32,443 nt of DNA, taken from positions 1-32,443 of the IMG/VR virus record IMGVR_UViG_3300008735_000056. The stretch is one strand, 5' to 3'. This stretch comes from a virus. The notes beneath the pieces are model-generated. The model ran no database searches. It was not told the DNA's origin and was given only the letters and a program-made list of their open reading frames with translations. Position 1 is the first letter of the stretch; each line of letters starts with the position of its first letter. The translations under genes and the position numbers were made by a program. Of this stretch, positions 29,061 to 32,443 are shown piece by piece.

Positions 29061-29581
29061 ACATCCTCCCAATCTATTAACATATATTCTGTACGACTAT
29101 ACGGAAAATCTATAGTAAGATAGTTAAGACCCAAACTCTTAGCCAGAAAGTCAATCGCATTATGCACCCCACCGTTAGTTGGATCAATCTGTTCAGTGAC
29201 CGTAAAACCACTACACGTTTGATAATACTCATGATCCATAAGTAAATAAACTACGCCATTTTCCCATAGTTTATAGTCTTCACCCAGTAGAATAGCAGCC
29301 ACTTCGGAACTTAATAGTTGACGCTGTTCAGCGGACAATTCTAGGACTATACTAGCCCCAGTCTCTTCTCCCCAGTTAGCAACAACTAACGGTATAGCAC
29401 CATTGAAGTGTTTGGGATCATACTTATCTTCTGTCATGAATTCTATTAAGAAGCCCTCTTCGACAAATAGATTTTCAGCATTGACGCTGAAGTATTCAAG
29501 ACGGTGAAATTCGTTATGATTTTCCCTTACCGCTTTGACGACTGGCTGAGCATAATTCACAAATCTTTGAAGATTGTTCAT
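29057..29581 (-). CDS. Hypothetical acidic protein, first of the leftward operon
   Basis: 174 residues, with GGAGGAATATA before the ATG and a consensus promoter. The product has NNLQRFVNYAQPVVKAVREN, EYFSVNAENLFVEEGFLIEF, SIVLELSAEQRQLLSSEVAA and a Tyr-rich end. Likely one compact domain; no family recognised. Being the first leftward gene, next to a palindrome-rich control region and beside the packaging genes, it is a candidate for an early host-directed function, but no motif supports one. Confidence 0.6.
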   Translation of the reverse strand: MNNLQRFVNYAQPVVKAVRENHNEFHRLEYFSVNAENLFVEEGFLIEFMTEDKYDPKHFNGAIPLVVANWGEETGASIVLELSAEQRQLLSSEVAAILLGEDYKLWENGVVYLLMDHEYYQTCSGFTVTEQIDPTNGGVHNAIDFLAKSLGLNYLTIDFPYSRTEYMLIDWEDV

Positions 29582-29607
29582 TATATTCCTCCGATTAATT
29601 AAACAAT

Positions 29608-29662
29608 GTTAATAAACTATTTATTAACCATACTATTATACTAACGATTAAGTGAGTGTAAA
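29608..29662 (-). promoter_or_regulatory. Leftward consensus promoter with perfect inverted repeat
   Basis: On the reverse strand TTTACA (29662-29657), 16 bp, TATAAT (29640-29635). GTTAATAAA and TTTATTAAC (29608-29628) form a perfect 9-bp repeat around 3 bases, just after the start. Same build as the promoter at 28718. Confidence 0.85.
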
Positions 29663-30011
29663 GGAGTTGTAACTACTTTACAAAGTTAGTAAGTACTTAC
29701 TTACTTGACTGTTTTAGTGGGCACTCAATATTTAGTTAGTGATCACTTACTTGCTAGATCGACTAAACTCGTTCATAAGTAAAGAGGAATGGGCTATTGG
29801 TATATAGGGTTGCATAAAAGAAAAAATAAAAATGTAAAAAAGGGACAGTTTAGCCAATAGCCCAATAGCTTTTGATTAGAAATGTAGTAAACAAAAGGAG
29901 TAGGGATATATTGAGCTGGGTTATTAGCCGAGTATTGGTGGAATTGGGGTAATAAGTGAGTAATGCATTGGTAATAATGCATGATGATGACGTGTGTTGT
30001 AAAATAGAGTG
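29663..30011. other. Noncoding control region with palindromes and GCTATTGG repeats
   Basis: No gene seen. It holds a perfect 14-bp palindrome AGTAAGTACTTACT (29688-29701) and a perfect 10-bp one, AGTGATCACT (29738-29747), each preceded by TT and followed by TACTTG; an inverted repeat TGGGCTATTGG (29790-29800) with CCAATAGCCCA (29854-29864); and a tandem CCAATAGC pair (29854-29869). The last is the reverse complement of the GCTATTGA pair of the 6030 region apart from one base per unit. This could be an origin, a switch between leftward and rightward transcription, or both. Confidence 0.55.
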
Positions 30012-30085
30012 TTTACTTTTAAACAGTGGTCCATATATAATAGAACTCTGGTATTCAACTAGGTTTTCCTTGTTTCGGAGGAAAA
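30012..30085 (+). promoter_or_regulatory. TerS promoter and leader hairpin
   Basis: TTTACT (30012-30017), about 18 bp, TATAAT (30036-30041). In the leader GTTTTCC pairs with GGAAAAC around a ten-base loop (about 30063-30086). The ribosome site for TerS is AAAAGG just before the ATG at 30102. Confidence 0.6.
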
Positions 30086-30101
30086 CAGGGAAAAGGTACA
30101 G

Positions 30102-30587
30102 ATGTCGAGAACAAAAGGATCAGGAACTCTCACCCCTCAACAAGAGAAATTTGCACAGAACGTTGCCAAAGGCATGAATAAAACACAGGCTGCCATTGCA
30201 GCTGGGTACTCGGAGAAGAATGCTCAACGTGCTGGTACTATGCTTGCCAGTAAGAACAATCCTAAGGTCTTGGACCGTATCACTGTTCTTCAAGAGCGTG
30301 GGGCTTACCGAGCAGGACTGGAGCTCGGAACTCATTTAACAGATTTGAAGGACATTCGTGATGGGGCAGTGCGCAATGGGGCTTGGTCTGCTGCGGTAAC
30401 GGCAGAGGTCAGTCGTGGAAAGGCAGCAGGTCTGTATGTGAACAGGTCGGAGCTCACAGTTAACAAGGTAGAGACCATGAATAAGGAAGACATTCTTGCC
30501 AGAATGCAACAACTATATCATGAGACAGGAGGAATATTGCCTCCTGGAACTGTAATAGAGGGAGAGAGCAAGACGCTCGACGAATAG
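30102..30587 (+). CDS. terS: Terminase small subunit
   Basis: 161 residues. It recognises the packaging site in phage DNA and guides the large subunit. The N-terminal DNA-binding part carries LTPQQEKFAQNVAKG (10-24), NKTQAAIAAGYS (26-37) and AGTMLASKNNPKVLDRI, the standard pattern of the terminase small-subunit family with its helix-turn-helix. A central helical oligomerisation part and a short C-terminal tail (ILPPGTVIEGESKTLDE) follow. Base composition is somewhat more GC-rich than neighbours. The large subunit is not adjacent but 1.5 kb on, beyond two reverse-strand genes. Confidence 0.9.
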   Translation: MSRTKGSGTLTPQQEKFAQNVAKGMNKTQAAIAAGYSEKNAQRAGTMLASKNNPKVLDRITVLQERGAYRAGLELGTHLTDLKDIRDGAVRNGAWSAAVTAEVSRGKAAGLYVNRSELTVNKVETMNKEDILARMQQLYHETGGILPPGTVIEGESKTLDE

Positions 30588-30634
30588 ACATAGGACTCCC
30601 CTTGGTACACAACTTTCGCAGAACCAATTATCGG

Positions 30635-30666
30635 AGAGTTAGGGAGGTCTAGGACCTCCCGACTCT
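30635..30666. terminator. Symmetric hairpin between TerS and the convergent gene
   Basis: GGGAGGTC and GACCTCCC pair perfectly around TAG (30642-30660), extended by AGAGT/ACTCT (30635-30639 and 30662-30666). No T-run follows on either strand. Lying between convergent genes, it could stop transcription in both directions, or be part of the packaging site beside TerS. Confidence 0.6.
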
Positions 30667-30671
30667 AAACT

Positions 30672-31049
30672 CTAGCCCTCAGGATCGAAGTTAGGACCAT
30701 CAACAATCACTAGGTAGCGACAGGTGACGATGTCATACTTCAGATCCGCCCAGTCAAAGTATTGAGACTCAACACATTCGCGTAGAGTTTTGCCGTCGGC
30801 AAACTCCGCACGCTCGTGGTGTTTTCTCGCTTGAGCTTTGACAAGACGCGACTCGTTTATCGCAAGGATTGAGTCCATATATTCAGACATTTGAGTCTGA
30901 AATTGAGACCCACGACCTTGAGATTTGCGAGTAGCTTGAGCGACTAGAACTTCAAGAGCAGACTCTAGATCAGGGTCACCAGCGATGGCAACTCCGACCA
31001 GTTCTTGAGCATCTTGAAGACTTGGCGTTTTAGCTTGATCTTCTTTCAT
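30672..31049 (-). CDS. Hypothetical protein, paralogue of the gene at 31398
   Basis: 125 residues from the ATG at 31049 with AAGGAAAATGT ahead. The product begins MKEDQAKTPSLQDAQELVGV and has DLESALEVLVAQATRKSQGR and ADGKTLRECVESQYFDWADL, then KYDIVTCRYLVI. The reverse-strand gene at 31398 has ADGKTVAEAM and a similar D-x-x-YDI-x-x-YLL ending, so they are related. It is soluble and helical; no known family. Its opposite direction to both terminase genes suggests a later insertion or a separately timed control gene. Confidence 0.6.
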   Translation of the reverse strand: MKEDQAKTPSLQDAQELVGVAIAGDPDLESALEVLVAQATRKSQGRGSQFQTQMSEYMDSILAINESRLVKAQARKHHERAEFADGKTLRECVESQYFDWADLKYDIVTCRYLVIVDGPNFDPEG

Positions 31050-31127
31050 TACATTTTCCTTATAATGAATTAAACACACCCCAGCAGCCAGGACTGGGAA
31101 TTAAGAAACTCATTTACTTAACCTAAT

Positions 31128-31155
31128 ATGATATACGAGAATATGTGAAAGTAAA
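31128..31155 (-). promoter_or_regulatory. Leftward promoter of the gene at 30672
   Basis: On the reverse strand TTTACT (31155-31150), 16 bp, TATCAT (31133-31128), followed by TTAGGTT. Further down the leader CCCAG and CTGGG (about 31080-31098) can pair. Confidence 0.65.
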
Positions 31156-31186
31156 GGGCTTTGTTAAGATTGCCAAATGTTTCTAT

Positions 31187-31271
31187 AAGGCTTGCCATTG
31201 CGTGCAATTGGTATCGCTTGCCATTGCCAAAAACGCAATACTACACTACAATATACCAATGCCCAATGCCC
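31187..31271. repeat. TGCCATTGC-type short repeats
   Basis: CTTGCCATTGC occurs twice (31191-31201, 31217-31227), 26 bp apart; TTGCCAAA stands near 31170 and again after the second copy; CCAATGC is in tandem at 31256-31269. No gene is present from 31050 to 31397 apart from promoter elements. The repeats may be binding sites for TerS or a repressor. Confidence 0.45.
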
Positions 31272-31397
31272 TTATAACTATATACTATTACATTCTAGAT
31301 TCGGGCTAAAGGGTAGTGAGAGAATCTCGATTTTTAGACGATCTCTCCCCTCGGGTTGTTTTCACCCCGATTAATCAGCGGTTACTGATTCTACTCT

Positions 31398-31751
31398 TTA
31401 GCTTCTAGGATCTAGTAGGTAGCCTCTAGCTATATCATAGAGAATGTCAGCAATACGGTAACTACCGTGTACTTGATTCACTACTTTAGCCATGGCTTCT
31501 GCTACTGTTTTCCCATCAGCTTGATCAACTCTTTCCGCAATATAAACAGATTGAGGATCTTTAGAACCACGCATGAGTACCATGCTGTCTTCAAGACCTT
31601 TTCTGTTTACGGCTTTGGTGTTGACTTTAGTGAATACATTTAAGCATTCACCTAGTTCAGCATCGTCGCCTATTGCTTTTAAGAGTCTAGCCTTGGCTTC
31701 ATCTCTGGTAAGAGATTGGGCTTTGGCGTTAGCTTTTTGAGTCTTACTCAT
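31398..31751 (-). CDS. Hypothetical protein, paralogue of the gene at 30672
   Basis: 117 residues from the ATG at 31751, seven bases after GAGGAA; an ATG two codons earlier is too close. It starts MSKTQKANAKAQSLTRDEAK, then ARLLKAIGDDAELGECLNVF, and ends HGSYRIADILYDIARGYLL. The ADGKT motif and the ending match the gene at 30672. Lys/Ala-rich start suggests nucleic-acid binding. It reads away from TerL with its own leader of perfect repeats. Function unknown. Confidence 0.6.
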   Translation of the reverse strand: MSKTQKANAKAQSLTRDEAKARLLKAIGDDAELGECLNVFTKVNTKAVNRKGLEDSMVLMRGSKDPQSVYIAERVDQADGKTVAEAMAKVVNQVHGSYRIADILYDIARGYLLDPRS

Positions 31752-32090
31752 TAGCATTTTCCTCGCTTAAAGCGTTAAACACACACGCCTAAAAAGGCGT
31801 AACCTAATACTTTTAAAAAACCCACCTTTTAAAAAGGTATATATAGGTTACTACTTTACTTTATTAAAGTAAAGGGGTTTTATTAACTTATTTAATATAA
31901 GGGTTAATTAAGGGTTAATTTAGGGTATATAAAGGTTAAAAAGGTAGTAGCGGTTTACTACGCTTAGTTATTAACCCCCCTACCCCCCCTATATATAGGT
32001 AGCTTTTAGGCACGTATCCGCCTGAGTTTTTCAGACTAATATTCCATGGAATTTTTATACAGCTTTACAGTTCCTTTATTCAAGGTTATC
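31752..32090. other. Repeat-rich noncoding spacer upstream of TerL
   Basis: No gene seen. From left: ACCTTTT-A-AAAAGGT (31824-31838), a perfect repeat; CTTTACTTT with its complement around ATT (31854-31874); tandem AAGGGTTAATT (31899-31909, 31910-31920); GTAGTA/TACTAC (31944-31961); two C-runs of six and seven split by TA (31975-31989). On the reverse strand TTTAAT-N17-TATATA (31868-31840) may be the promoter of the gene at 31398. On the forward strand TTTACA at 32063 with TATCAT near 32086 may serve TerL. A packaging or end site here is possible. Confidence 0.5.
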
Positions 32091-32443
32091 ATGTTAAAAA
32101 ATTGCTGCAAAATTTTTATGGAAATTGACAAAGAGCTTTGGGAACAGCTACCAAAAGACGTACTTAAAGAGTACCTCGAACTCACGGAAAGACTTAAAGA
32201 ACTCAATGAGGTTGAGCAATGTGAACAGAGCTTTTTAGCTTTCGTCAAATCTCAATGGCCACAGTTTATTGAGGGCAGTCATCACAGGATTATGGCTAAT
32301 GCCTTTGAACGGATCGCGAACGGTAAATTAAAACGTCTCATTATCAACATGCCTCCTAGACACACCAAGTCGGAGTTTGCTAGTCATATGTTGCCTGCGT
32401 GGTTAGTCGGGAAACGACCTGGACTCAAAATCATTCAAGCCAC
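32091..32443 (+). CDS. terL: Terminase large subunit, 3' end cut off
   Basis: ATP-driven packaging motor and nuclease; only the first 117 codons are in the window. The segment ERIANGKLKRLIINMPPRHTKSE holds the Walker A variant PPRHTKS that is typical of phage large terminases, followed by LPAWLVGKRPGLKIIQA as the next strand. Upstream part helical with EQSFLAFVKSQWPQFIEGSHH, also standard. I start at the ATG at 32091, which has AAGG six bases ahead; an ATG at 32118 starts MEIDKELW and is equally protein-like, and would be required if the promoter candidate at 32063 is used. Confidence 0.9.
   Translation, partial: MLKNCCKIFMEIDKELWEQLPKDVLKEYLELTERLKELNEVEQCEQSFLAFVKSQWPQFIEGSHHRIMANAFERIANGKLKRLIINMPPRHTKSEFASHMLPAWLVGKRPGLKIIQA

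Noticed and set aside
29956-30177. Forward frame of 73 codons before TerS
   Set aside because: It spans the TerS promoter and leader hairpin and runs into TerS in another frame; no ribosome site.
32036-32248. Reverse-strand frame at the right edge
   Set aside because: It overlaps the start of TerL, whose Walker A and helical start are clear.
1-32443. tRNA genes, CRISPR array, integrase or insertion sequence
   Set aside because: No cloverleaf with a GTTCRA-type T-loop, no regularly spaced repeats, and no recombinase or transposase motifs were seen.

Overview
The window is part of an AT-rich tailed-phage genome (Caudoviricetes), most likely an uncultured marine phage of an alphaproteobacterium of the SAR11/SAR116 kind. 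The evidence is the dense gene packing with ATGA, TAATG and ATG-in-stop overlaps, a terminase small subunit, the start of a terminase large subunit, a family A DNA polymerase, a primase-polymerase, dUTPase and many tiny hypothetical genes. I see no tRNA, integrase or rRNA. The host is an inference from gene style, not shown directly.

Layout. (1) 2-4356 (+): end of the virion-protein module, with a cut-off acidic then Ser/Gly-rich protein, small membrane proteins and two large proteins, one with an ADP-ribosyltransferase-like pattern. (2) 4353-5801 (-): a lone SNF2-type helicase, tail to tail with the virion genes. (3) 5802-6184: AT-rich noncoding stretch with tandem GCTATTGA repeats and a promoter. 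(4) 6185-18024 (+): replication and DNA-modification operon, with AEP primase, UvrD-like helicase, three adjacent genes that look like a thymine hypermodification set (helical HMUDK/amino-acid-transferase-type protein, TAGT-like glycosyltransferase, thymidylate-synthase-type hydroxymethylase), Cas4/RecB-like nuclease, PolA, an HTH protein and a VRR-NUC-like nuclease. (5) 18025-18569: a promoter, a strongly structured putative noncoding RNA of about 360 nt and its own intrinsic terminator. (6) 18570-26088 (+): accessory early genes, including DUF932, a nucleotidyltransferase, two 2-oxoglutarate oxygenases, a mannose-6-phosphate-isomerase-type cupin and dUTPase. (7) 26060-29581 (-): two operons of small unknown proteins with a duplicated gene pair. 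(8) 29582-32443: control region, TerS (+), two related reverse-strand genes, a repeat-rich spacer, then TerL (+), cut by the window edge.

How it may work together. dUTPase supplies dUMP; the hydroxymethylase could make 5-hydroxymethyl-dUMP; after incorporation by PolA the glycosyltransferase and the helical HMUDK/AADT-type protein could modify the base further, protecting phage DNA from host nucleases. The nucleotidyltransferase and cupin might feed sugar metabolism. The chemistry is inferred from family resemblance.

Regulation. At least six promoters share a TTTACA-like -35, exactly 16 bp, and a TATAAT-like -10; three of them share TTTACATTCAAA. Several are followed at once by inverted repeats, often built from TAGGT and ACCTA. 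This family and the structured RNA are, with the modification cassette, the most notable features.
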